Source: Pseudomonadota bacterium (GTDB lineage Bacteria > Pseudomonadota > Alphaproteobacteria > Rhizobiales > Xanthobacteraceae). Taken from it: DNA of 64,000 bases. The stretch is taken from contig JAFEFL010000042.1 in assembly GCA_018240595.1 (NCBI GenBank), positions 60,392 to 124,391 of the forward strand. Direction: 5' to 3'. The notes beneath the pieces are model-generated. The model searched no databases and was not told where the DNA came from. It was given only the letters and a program-made list of their open reading frames with translations. Made by a program: the position numbers and the translations under genes. The number at the start of each line of letters is the position of its first letter. Position 1 is the stretch's first letter. Of this stretch, positions 16,313-24,393 are shown one piece after another.

Positions 16313-17452
16313 TCAATTCACCGTGCGGTTGCCGAAGCTGGCGGCGACGGCGCGCAGCTGCGGCTGCGTGCGCTCGATCGCCGACACCTGGTGATGCCGC
16401 GTCACGTACAGCGCGACGAAGCTCAGCGTCAGGGCATCCTCGGCGTAGCGGAACGAGGCGCCGAGCCGGTCGAGGATCGTTGCGACCAGCGGCTTGTGCG
16501 CGTCGAGCGAGAAGCGCACCGCGGTGCGATAGGAATCGATCAAGCCTGCTGCGAACGGAAAGCGCAGCAGATAGTGAAACAGGTCGAGCAGCGGCGCGCC
16601 GTCGCGGTCGCTGAACTCCCAGTCGATGGCGCGGCAGGCGCCGTCGTCCTGGCAGATCAGATTCCAGGACACGAAGTCGCCGTGATAGAAGGCGGCCGGC
16701 ACGCGCTCGTCGCTGCGCACGGAATCGAGCATCCGCTCGAACTGGCTTCCGCTTTCGCGCTCCGGCAGCGCCGCCAGCCTATCATGATACCGGCGCGCCA
16801 GGTCGCACAGTGTCGTCCGCTGCTGCTTCTGCTGCAGCAGCGCAAGAAAATTTACCGCGGCCTCCGCCGGCGGCGACAGTCTGATCTCGCCCTTGATCCA
16901 TTCCTGAGCCGTCATGCCCAGCGCCGGGAACGATCCGAGTGGTCGCGGCGCTAGTCCCGGATGCATCTTCTCCACAACCGCCAAGTTTGCATGCTCGCGC
17001 TCGAGTGAGGACCAGGCATGCGAGCCCAGCGCGATCTTGACGACCCGGCTCACCTCGCCGGTGCGAGCCGACATCAAGCTCATCACTGCCTTCTGCGTCG
17101 TCGACGGCCGCGCGATGTAGATCACCGGCACGACCTCGCCTTCACCGGCGATGCCGAGTTGCGTCCACGCCGAACTGTCGAGATTGGCGACGCCGATCAC
17201 GGCGGCGCCGGGCACATGTCCAATACAGCGCAGACGGTGCGCGATCATCGCCAATCGCCATTTCGCCCGCGACGCGCGCGCAATGGGCGACCATTGCCGC
17301 AGCACCTTTTCCGCCAGGTTCCAATCAAGCGGCGCGATCCAGCGCGGACCGTCATCGCCAGGAATGACAACAAAGCGCTGCGCCGCAGGCACCGACGCGG
17401 CTGGAACGACGAGACAGCCGGGGGGAAACACACGCTGCAACAATGAATCCAC
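16313..17452 (-). CDS. APH/choline-kinase-like phosphotransferase family protein
   Basis: A 379-residue protein whose C-terminal half has the catalytic motifs of aminoglycoside/choline-kinase-like enzymes: FYHGDFVSWNLI (Brenner-type HxDxxxxN) and AIDWEFSDRDGAPLLDLFHYLL (metal-binding Asp). The N-terminal 150 residues are less characteristic. It stands alone on the minus strand at the edge of the exopolysaccharide locus. The substrate is unknown; a small sugar or alcohol is possible. A resistance role is not implied by the fold. Confidence 0.75.
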   Translation of the reverse strand: MDSLLQRVFPPGCLVVPAASVPAAQRFVVIPGDDGPRWIAPLDWNLAEKVLRQWSPIARASRAKWRLAMIAHRLRCIGHVPGAAVIGVANLDSSAWTQLGIAGEGEVVPVIYIARPSTTQKAVMSLMSARTGEVSRVVKIALGSHAWSSLEREHANLAVVEKMHPGLAPRPLGSFPALGMTAQEWIKGEIRLSPPAEAAVNFLALLQQKQQRTTLCDLARRYHDRLAALPERESGSQFERMLDSVRSDERVPAAFYHGDFVSWNLICQDDGACRAIDWEFSDRDGAPLLDLFHYLLRFPFAAGLIDSYRTAVRFSLDAHKPLVATILDRLGASFRYAEDALTLSFVALYVTRHHQVSAIERTQPQLRAVAASFGNRTVN

Positions 17453-17751
17453 CTTCGCCCCGTCCCCTAATTACTTATCACTTCGGCAGATACTGCCGCC
17501 GCCAGTCTCTGACGACGTTTACGATGTGCGTTTCTCCACCGCAGTTCCACGCATCCGGAACCCCGCGCTAGATAACAGTTGTGTGAGAGGTTCGTTCCAT
17601 ATGTCGCATGCGACGGCTGCGCGGAACGCCGCGTGGCGATGCCTCGGACATTGTGGCAAGTCGCATTCTTTGACCTTTTATTGCCGCAGACGTTGCGCAC
17701 TCTCACCGCACCGGGATCCGCATCACGCGTCACCTCTGAAAGGATGCACAC

Positions 17752-19251
17752 ATGGCTCTGCGCGAACTGTTGGCGCCGACGAAGAAGAAGATCGATATGA
17801 AAGCCGGCCTCGTCGTGCCGGTTCTTCTGTCCGGCGGAGCTGGAACACGGCTCTGGCCACTGTCGCGCGAGACCTATCCGAAGCAGCTTCTGTCCCTGAT
17901 CGGCGAGCACACGCTATTGCAACAGGCCGCGATGCGCGTCGCCGACCGCAACAAGTTCACCGCGCCGCTGGTCGTCGCTCACGAAGAGCATCGTTTTGTC
18001 ATCGCCGAGCAGTTGCGCTCGCTCGGCGTCACCGATTCGACGATCGTGCTCGAGCCGGTCCGCCGCAACACGGCTGCGGCGGTCGCCGTCGCAGCCCTCA
18101 TCGTCAACAAGATCGACCCGAACACGACCCTGCTGGTCATGCCGGTCGATCACCTGATCCGCGACAATGCAGCCTTCATCGAGACCATCGACACCGCGAT
18201 CGCCGCCGCGGAGCATCACAAGCTGTCGCTGTTCGGCATCAAGCCCACTCAACCGGCGACCGGCTACGGCTACATCAAAGTCGGCGACGCCATGGAAGCG
18301 GCGCCCGGCGCCTGCGAGGTCGGCGAATTCATCGAGAAGCCGGACGCGGCGCGGGCCGCGGAACTTCTCGCCGGCGGCGACTATCTGTGGAACAGCGGCA
18401 TCTTCCTCCTTCCGGTGCGCGTCTTCCTGCGCGAACTGGAGAAGCATGCGCCCGAAGTGCTCAAGGCCGCGCGCGGCGCGGTGGCCACCGCCTCGCTCGA
18501 TCTCGATTTCCTGCGGTTGCGCGAGGAGCCACTGGCGGCTTGCCCGTCGATTTCGCTCGACAAGGCGGTGCTGGAGAAGACCGACCGCGCCGCGGTTGTT
18601 CCCGCCCGGTTCGACTGGAGCGATATCGGCAGCTGGTCGGCGCTGTGGGAGGTCGGCGACAAGTCGGCCGAGGACAATGTCGAGATCGGCGACGTGATCG
18701 CGGAGAACAGCAGCGGCTGCTATCTGCGCGGCGACGGCCCGCTGGTGGCGGCGCTCGGCGTCGAGGACCTGGTCGTCGTCGCGACGCCCGACGTCGTGCT
18801 GGTGACACCGAAGAACAATTCGCAGGATGTCGGCAAGCTCGTCGCCCGCCTGAAGCAGGACGGTCACAGGTCGGCGACTCAAACCCAGTGCGTGTACCGG
18901 CCCTGGGGCTACTATCAGCAGATTCATCTCGGCGAGCGCTTCCAGGTCAAGCGCATCACCGTCAACCCCGGCTGCAAGCTGTCGCTGCAGAAGCATTTCC
19001 ACCGCGCCGAACACTGGGTCGTGGTCAACGGTACCGCGCTGGTGACGCGCGACGACGAGCAGGTCCTGCTCGGCGAAAACGAGTCGCTGTTCATCCCGCT
19101 CGGCGCCATGCACCGACTCGAGAACCCCGGCAAGATGCCGCTCAACCTCATCGAGGTGCAGTCCGGCGCCTATCTCGGCGAGGACGACATCGTGCGCGTC
19201 GAGGACATTTACAACCGCGTCGCGCCCGAGTTGGTGAAGACCGGGACCTGA
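17752..19251 (+). CDS. manC: bifunctional mannose-1-phosphate guanylyltransferase / mannose-6-phosphate isomerase
   Basis: Makes GDP-mannose, a donor for exopolysaccharide. The 499 residues begin with the nucleotidyltransferase motif LLSGGAGTRLWPLSRETYPKQ (about 25-45), then FIEKPD and SFDWSDIGSW-type segments (here RFDWSDIGSWSALWEVG). The last 115 residues form a cupin isomerase domain (RPWGYYQQIHLGERFQVKRI, LQKHFHRAEHWVVV). The start at 17752 has AAAGGA 8 bases upstream; Met16 is an alternative. About 300 bases upstream hold no gene and presumably its promoter. It is convergent with the acyltransferase, 3 bases apart. Confidence 0.93.
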   Translation: MALRELLAPTKKKIDMKAGLVVPVLLSGGAGTRLWPLSRETYPKQLLSLIGEHTLLQQAAMRVADRNKFTAPLVVAHEEHRFVIAEQLRSLGVTDSTIVLEPVRRNTAAAVAVAALIVNKIDPNTTLLVMPVDHLIRDNAAFIETIDTAIAAAEHHKLSLFGIKPTQPATGYGYIKVGDAMEAAPGACEVGEFIEKPDAARAAELLAGGDYLWNSGIFLLPVRVFLRELEKHAPEVLKAARGAVATASLDLDFLRLREEPLAACPSISLDKAVLEKTDRAAVVPARFDWSDIGSWSALWEVGDKSAEDNVEIGDVIAENSSGCYLRGDGPLVAALGVEDLVVVATPDVVLVTPKNNSQDVGKLVARLKQDGHRSATQTQCVYRPWGYYQQIHLGERFQVKRITVNPGCKLSLQKHFHRAEHWVVVNGTALVTRDDEQVLLGENESLFIPLGAMHRLENPGKMPLNLIEVQSGAYLGEDDIVRVEDIYNRVAPELVKTGT

Positions 19252-19254
19252 CGC

Positions 19255-20535
19255 CTAGTTGGCCGTGCCGCGGAGCGCCAGGGCATCGGCGCTCCGCTTG
19301 CGGACCGGCCGCGATTTCAGCAGCAGCGCCGGCCGCTCGACCGCGAGATAGGTGATCGCCGACAGGCCGATCGTGATCAGCAACACCGCGGCGAACGACA
19401 GCAGCACCAGCGCCAGGGTATGCGGCCGCTCGCCGTGCAGAAGCCATTTATGCACGCCCCAGATCACCGGCAGGTGCCACAGATAAAAGCTGTACGAGAT
19501 CACGCCGATCCAGCGGATCGGGTGCCATTCCAGTAGCCTCACGATCCATTGCGGGCGCCGCGACGCCGTCTCCGTGGTGACGATCAGCACGACGGCCGAG
19601 AAAAAAGTGGCAAAGCCGAACTCGTGCTCGATGCGAGTCAGCACGAGCCCGGCCGCCGCCGCGACATAGAGCCAGCGGCGGAAACGCAAGCGCGCCTCCG
19701 GGTTGGACAGTGTCCGGCTATAGCGATAGCCGATCGCCGCGAGCATGCCGACGCCGAACAGATCGGCCTGGCACAAAATGCTGCGCAGATAGACGGCGAG
19801 CCAGTTGCCGCCCCATTGCTGATAGAACTGCGCCGCAGCGTCGCCATGGACCTGCATGTTGCCAATGGTCCGGCAGACGAGGCCGACGACGATCATACCC
19901 ATCGAGACGGCGATCGCCGCGCGGTTGAGGCCCCAGCGCTCGCTGAGGCGGACGGCGACGACGGCAAGAACCGGCAGCACCAGATAGAAGCAGATTTCCG
20001 CGGTCAGCGACCAGGACACGCCGAGGCCGGTCTTGATCGTCCACGGCATCAAGGTGTGCACCAGGAAGACATTGGCGAATATCGCGCCAACGTCGGTCAT
20101 CCGCCCGACCGTTTCACCGACACCTTCGACGCCGTTGTTCGCCGCCGAGATCGGCGACATGTAGGCGAGACCGAGGCCGCAGGCGACGATGAGGAAGATC
20201 GTGATGTAGGCGGGATAGATGCGCAGGAAGCGGTTACTGAAGTAGCGCGAGATCCCAAGTGAGCGGCCTTGCGCAGCCGCGCCGATGAAGGGCCCGAATA
20301 GCAGGAAGCCGGACAGCACGAAAAACAGCGTGAGGCCTTGTCCGGCGACGTTGAGAACCTTCTGCGCCAGCGGCGGAATCATCTCGGCCGGAATGAGATG
20401 CAGATTGAAATGGCCCAGCATCACCGAGAGCGCGGCGGCAGCTCGCAGGCCCTCGATGCCTCCGAGCCGTTTGCCCGATGTGGGCTGGACTTCGAGCGCC
20501 TCGATGCTGATCGCGTTGTCGCCGGGTCCCGTCAT
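19255..20535 (-). CDS. membrane O-acyltransferase (OafA/ExoZ family)
   Basis: A 426-residue acyltransferase-3 protein with about ten hydrophobic segments. Typical motifs are GGIEGLRAAAALSVMLGHF near the N-terminus (family R/H motif), FFVLSGFLLF, NRFLRIYPAYI and SWSLTAEICFYLVLP. Such enzymes transfer acetyl or succinyl groups to sugars of exopolysaccharide or lipopolysaccharide in the inner membrane. Its place beside manC and the ExoY-type gene suggests it decorates the polymer of this locus. Confidence 0.92.
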   Translation of the reverse strand: MTGPGDNAISIEALEVQPTSGKRLGGIEGLRAAAALSVMLGHFNLHLIPAEMIPPLAQKVLNVAGQGLTLFFVLSGFLLFGPFIGAAAQGRSLGISRYFSNRFLRIYPAYITIFLIVACGLGLAYMSPISAANNGVEGVGETVGRMTDVGAIFANVFLVHTLMPWTIKTGLGVSWSLTAEICFYLVLPVLAVVAVRLSERWGLNRAAIAVSMGMIVVGLVCRTIGNMQVHGDAAAQFYQQWGGNWLAVYLRSILCQADLFGVGMLAAIGYRYSRTLSNPEARLRFRRWLYVAAAAGLVLTRIEHEFGFATFFSAVVLIVTTETASRRPQWIVRLLEWHPIRWIGVISYSFYLWHLPVIWGVHKWLLHGERPHTLALVLLSFAAVLLITIGLSAITYLAVERPALLLKSRPVRKRSADALALRGTAN

Positions 20536-20640
20536 GCCGCCATACTCCTCTTGCCCGCCTGACGCCTATCGCATCAGTGCGGGAGCGGCGATCGCCGGAC
20601 CGCCAGGCCAACTGCCGGCCGCCTTCGGGCGGCCGGTTGC

Positions 20641-21420
20641 CTATTCGCCTTTGCCGAAGAAGAACTCGCGCTTGACCGTCCACCAGATGATCTTGATGTC
20701 GAGCCACAGCGACCACTTCTCGATGTATTGCAGGTCGTAATCGACGCGCGAGATCGCCGCCTCAGCATTGGCCGTGCTACCGCGACAGCCGCTCACCTGA
20801 GCCAGCCCGGTGATGCCGGGGCGGATGTTGTGACGCTGGAAATAATACGGCACGAGGTTCTCGTAGAGCGTGCTCGCGGCCTGCATGCCGGGCACGTGCG
20901 GCCGAGGCCCGACCAAGGACATGTCGCCGCGAATGACGTTGATCAGTTGCGGCAGCTCATCGAGACTGGTCTTGCGCAAGATGCGACCGACGAATGTGAC
21001 GCGCGGGTCGTTCGCCACCGTCTGCGCCACGCCGCGCTGGTCGCCCAGATGCGTGTGCATCGTCCGGAATTTGTAGATCCGGAAGCGATGATTGCGATGG
21101 CCGTAGCGGTGCTGCACGAAGAAGACGGGGCCGGGCGAGGTCAGCTTGATCGCCAGCGCGATGCCGGCGAACAGCGGCGCGAAGATCAGCAACGCAAGGG
21201 TTGCGCTCGCGGCGTCGAACAAGCGCTTCATGCGCGAGCGCGACGGCTCGCTCAAGGCGCCGCGATGCGAGAGATAGTAGAGCCTGCGCCGCGGCGGCCG
21301 CGGCCGTTCGCTATAATTCACACCCGGCGTGAACAGGGCGCGCTTCTGGTGCCAGACCGATACGTTGTCCCGCGTTGCGGGCAGCGAAACAGAGAGGGCC
21401 ATCATTCGCTCCATTGCCAT
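20641..21420 (-). CDS. ExoY-type undecaprenyl-phosphate sugar phosphotransferase (priming enzyme)
   Basis: A 259-residue bacterial sugar transferase that starts polysaccharide repeat-unit synthesis by moving a sugar-1-phosphate onto undecaprenyl phosphate. After a 65-residue cytoplasmic N-terminus there is one membrane segment ([20 protein letters not shown]). The catalytic domain follows, with [25 protein letters not shown] and [10 protein letters not shown]. It lacks the multi-helix N-terminal half of WbaP/WcaJ-type enzymes and so is the short ExoY type. Several Met codons crowd the start (residues 1, 3, 6, 7), leaving a few residues uncertain. Confidence 0.93.
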   Translation of the reverse strand: MAMERMMALSVSLPATRDNVSVWHQKRALFTPGVNYSERPRPPRRRLYYLSHRGALSEPSRSRMKRLFDAASATLALLIFAPLFAGIALAIKLTSPGPVFFVQHRYGHRNHRFRIYKFRTMHTHLGDQRGVAQTVANDPRVTFVGRILRKTSLDELPQLINVIRGDMSLVGPRPHVPGMQAASTLYENLVPYYFQRHNIRPGITGLAQVSGCRGSTANAEAAISRVDYDLQYIEKWSLWLDIKIIWWTVKREFFFGKGE

Positions 21421-22093
21421 GTTGCTAAGCGCACGAAAGCGGAATTGCCCTCATGCGCGCTCCCTGTTGCCGCGGCTCTGGCAGGTCGTTCGTTGACGAT
21501 TCGCATCGTGCGTATCGCGCCGGAATCGACTCCGCGCCGCTTTGCGTGAGCAGACTATCGAGTTTCTGGGAGAAAGTGTGGCGGCGCACCATCATGAATG
21601 TCGAATGACGAGTCCATCGTCGTCCCTTTGCTTCGCCAAGCAACGACATACGCGCGCGCGATCAAGAAATGTTTCAGTGCCGCGATCGAATCGAACACTC
21701 GTGTCACACAATCGTTAGGATGAGCGGCGGCAACTCCTGCCACATCGTGTGCATGTATCGTCAAGCAACGCTCGCATTTCATGCAATAGCCCGCTTCATG
21801 CCGACGGCGCGGCGCAATTGCCTGCGATTTTGGCTGCTGACTGCGAACTTTGTCGCCTGGGCGCTCATCATTTCAGCTCTTCATCGACTCGTAACACTTA
21901 TGTTCTGATCTTCGCGCGCACACGCGCTTGTTGGTCGCGCTTGCAACGAAAACATTTCGCAGTTCATCGGAACCAATCGGCGTTATGCAACGTTGGCACG
22001 TCCGGGACTTCTGTCGAAATTTGCGATGATCGATTTCTTGCGTCGTGCTGTCGCGACGCTGTGCTCCAGTGTTCAAGTGCGTGAGGGGAACCT
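21421..22093. other. long intergenic region in the exopolysaccharide locus
   Basis: Some 670 bases between the minus-strand priming transferase and the plus-strand OPX gene. Short frames exist on both strands, but their translations are rich in Arg, Cys and His and show no motif. Base composition is visibly less GC-rich than in the flanking genes. The region should carry two divergent promoters and possibly regulator sites. A palindromic GCGCGCACACGCGC lies near 21916-21929. No riboswitch or small-RNA family was recognised. Confidence 0.45.
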
Positions 22094-22678
22094 ATGCGGC
22101 AAGCCTTTGGTCGACTGACCGTAATTGTGGTCGGTTTTGCCGGTCTGTCGGTCATGACAGGATGCAGCCCGGTCGCATCGACACAATATGCGGCCTATCA
22201 GGAACCGTCCGCGGTGAGCCGGCCGTATACGCTGCACACCAACGACCAGGTGCACGTTCAGGTTTACAACGAGCAGACGATCACCGGCGACTATGTCGTC
22301 GACAGCACAGGCTATCTGTCGATTCCCATTGCCGGGCGCGTGCGCGCGGCGGGCCTGACCGTCGCCGATCTCGAGCGGCGGGTCGCGGCACAATTGAACG
22401 GCTCGATTCTCAAGGATGCGCGCGTCAACATCCAGATTGCCAATTACGCGCCCTTTTATATCCGCGGTGAGGTCAAGAAGCCGGGCGAGTTTCCCTACAA
22501 GCCGGGCCTGACCGTCGCCGATGCGGTCGCATTGGCCGGCGGTTACACGTATCGCGCGGATGAAGGCAGTGTCGTTGTGCGCCCCACAGGTTCCAATCGA
22601 CAGATCACGCGTCCGATGGACGCCAATCCGCCGGTGTCGCCAGGCGACAACATCACCGTGCCCGAACGATTCCTTTGA
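22094..22678 (+). CDS. polysaccharide export (OPX/Wza-like) lipoprotein, short form
   Basis: A 194-residue outer-membrane polysaccharide export protein. The lipobox SVMTGC places the lipidated cysteine at about residue 24. It is followed by a Poly_export domain (YTLHTNDQVHVQVYNEQTITGDYVVDSTG...) and an SLBB domain (FYIRGEVKKPGEFPYKPGLTV). Unlike E. coli Wza (about 380 residues), it ends after the first SLBB domain and has no C-terminal outer-membrane helix, so it needs a separate channel. The beta-barrel gene downstream is the obvious partner. AGGGGAA 4-10 bases upstream supports the start. Confidence 0.92.
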   Translation: MRQAFGRLTVIVVGFAGLSVMTGCSPVASTQYAAYQEPSAVSRPYTLHTNDQVHVQVYNEQTITGDYVVDSTGYLSIPIAGRVRAAGLTVADLERRVAAQLNGSILKDARVNIQIANYAPFYIRGEVKKPGEFPYKPGLTVADAVALAGGYTYRADEGSVVVRPTGSNRQITRPMDANPPVSPGDNITVPERFL

Positions 22679-23004
22679 TCGTTGATTGGGCATGGTGCGA
22701 GTGCATTGGGCGATCGCGCTCCGTGCGGAACAATGTGCGGGAACATTCTCGCGCACGCGGCGCGTATCGCAACACTGCGTCTCATGAAAATATTGCTGCA
22801 GTGCGGAACCAAGCGTTGGGCCCACAGTTAATGGCGGTGCTGCCGAAAGACCGTCCGCGCGAATACGCACGACGTCCGCAGCGTCCGAACAACGACGTCT
22901 GCCGGTACGATTCTTGCCGGGGCGTTCTACACAGGCAATGGGCCGCAGCTTCGGTGCCCGCAACGACACTCCGCCTTCGCGAGGTGCGCGATGTCTACCC
23001 ACAA
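22679..23004. other. region between OPX gene and beta-barrel gene
   Basis: About 325 bases. The beta-barrel reading frame is open through all of it, but the translation there is Arg/Asn-rich and would put over 100 residues before a clear signal peptide. It is therefore treated as non-coding leader. It may hold a promoter or a long 5' untranslated region; I see no decisive motif. Confidence 0.4.
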
Positions 23005-24393
23005 ATGCGCGATGGCCGTGTCGAGTTCCACGCCGATGAAAAATTCGGCCGACTCAGCGCCTTCGCTGCAGCGTGCTTTGCTTTCGCCACGCTTTTTGCC
23101 TACGGGCCGGCTGTGCATGCACAGGTCGTCACCCCGCTCGTGCCGCCGTCTTCTCCCCCTTGGAGTTCGCTTGATGTCTTCGAGCCCGTGCCCTTCGCGC
23201 AGCTATGGGCGCGCAGCGGCGATGCGCCCGAGCCGGAGGACACGCCGGTGAAGACGCGCCAGCAGCCAGGTTATGAGAGCCCCGGCCTGCGCGCGGGTCC
23301 GTGGATGTTCCATCCGTCTCTGTCGGGCGGCGTACGTTACGACAACAATGTATTCGCGTCCGGCAGCGACAAGCAGGGCGATCTGGCGACCACGATCAAG
23401 CCGTCGCTCGAGGTGAACTCGCTGTGGGAGCGCCACGGCATCGACCTGCAGGGCAGCGTCGCCTCAACGAACTACCGTCGTTTTTCGCAGCTCGACCAGA
23501 CCGACGCCAATCTGCGCCTGCGCGGCCGCATCGATCTCTGGCATGACGCCGCGATCCTCACCAGCTTCCGCACCGCCTTGCTGCATGAAGGCGTCGGCTC
23601 GCTGACGTCGCCGACCAACGCCGCCGAGCCGACGCCCTACACGCTGAATTCGGCGCATGTTGCGTACTGGCAGCAAAGTGGCCGCTGGGCGGGCTCGGTC
23701 GGCTTGCGCTCGGACACCTACAATTTCGGCTCGACGCGCGCCAACAGCGGTTCGATCATCAACCAGGACAGTCGCGACGGCCATATCGAGGCTGTGCACG
23801 GCCGCCTCGATTACGCTCTATCCGGCGGACTCGGCCTTTTCACTGCGGTCGAAGGCAACCGCCGCAGCCTGCGCGGTACGCCGACGCAGTCGCTCGATTC
23901 CGCCGGCTATCGTGGGCTCGCGGGCGTCAACCTGCAGCTCGGCAACCTCGTTACCGGCGAGCTGAGCGCCGGTTACGCCAGCCAGCGCTTCGACGATCCG
24001 ACTATCGGCACCATCGAAGGGCCGACCTATCGCGCGCTCGTCAACTGGAGCGTGACGCGCCTGCTCGACGTGCACGTTAAAGCCGAACAGCTCGTCACGC
24101 AGGCGGCCGAAACGGTCGCCGGGGGCATTCGCGCCGACGCCATCCAGGTCGGCGCCGACTATGAGCTTCGCCGCAACATGATTTTCTCGGTCGGCGCCAC
24201 CTACGAGCGCGACAAGTTTTTCGGGCTGTCCCGCAGCGACGACGTATTTTCGACGCTGACCGAGCTCACATATAAACTCAATCGATACAGCACCATCTCA
24301 CTTCAGCACCAATACTTCCGGCGCGAAAGCGACGCCGTATCGGCGAGCTACGACAAGCATGAGGTGGGTTTGAATGTCACAACGCGCTACTGA
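23005..24393 (+). CDS. outer-membrane beta-barrel protein of the exopolysaccharide locus
   Basis: A 462-residue protein with a signal peptide (LSAFAAACFAFATLFAYGPAVHA, cleaved before Gln) and, after about residue 110, alternating hydrophobic/polar strands ending in an aromatic residue (EVGLNVTTRY), typical of outer-membrane barrels. The stretch RYDNNVFAS is seen in beta-barrel proteins of Rhizobiales polysaccharide loci. The start at ATG 23005 is chosen to put the signal peptide at the N-terminus. The gene overlaps the co-polymerase gene by 20 bases. It probably forms the outer-membrane pore for the short OPX lipoprotein. Confidence 0.82.
   Translation: MRDGRVEFHADEKFGRLSAFAAACFAFATLFAYGPAVHAQVVTPLVPPSSPPWSSLDVFEPVPFAQLWARSGDAPEPEDTPVKTRQQPGYESPGLRAGPWMFHPSLSGGVRYDNNVFASGSDKQGDLATTIKPSLEVNSLWERHGIDLQGSVASTNYRRFSQLDQTDANLRLRGRIDLWHDAAILTSFRTALLHEGVGSLTSPTNAAEPTPYTLNSAHVAYWQQSGRWAGSVGLRSDTYNFGSTRANSGSIINQDSRDGHIEAVHGRLDYALSGGLGLFTAVEGNRRSLRGTPTQSLDSAGYRGLAGVNLQLGNLVTGELSAGYASQRFDDPTIGTIEGPTYRALVNWSVTRLLDVHVKAEQLVTQAAETVAGGIRADAIQVGADYELRRNMIFSVGATYERDKFFGLSRSDDVFSTLTELTYKLNRYSTISLQHQYFRRESDAVSASYDKHEVGLNVTTRY

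Noticed and set aside
16313..17452. Aminoglycoside-resistance enzyme
   Set aside because: Only the general kinase-like fold motifs are present; this fold is wide-spread and the context is polysaccharide synthesis.
22675..23004. N-terminal extension of the beta-barrel protein, overlapping the OPX gene stop by 4 bases
   Set aside because: The overlap is tempting, but it would bury the signal peptide at residue about 120; sequence before 23005 has no protein-like character.
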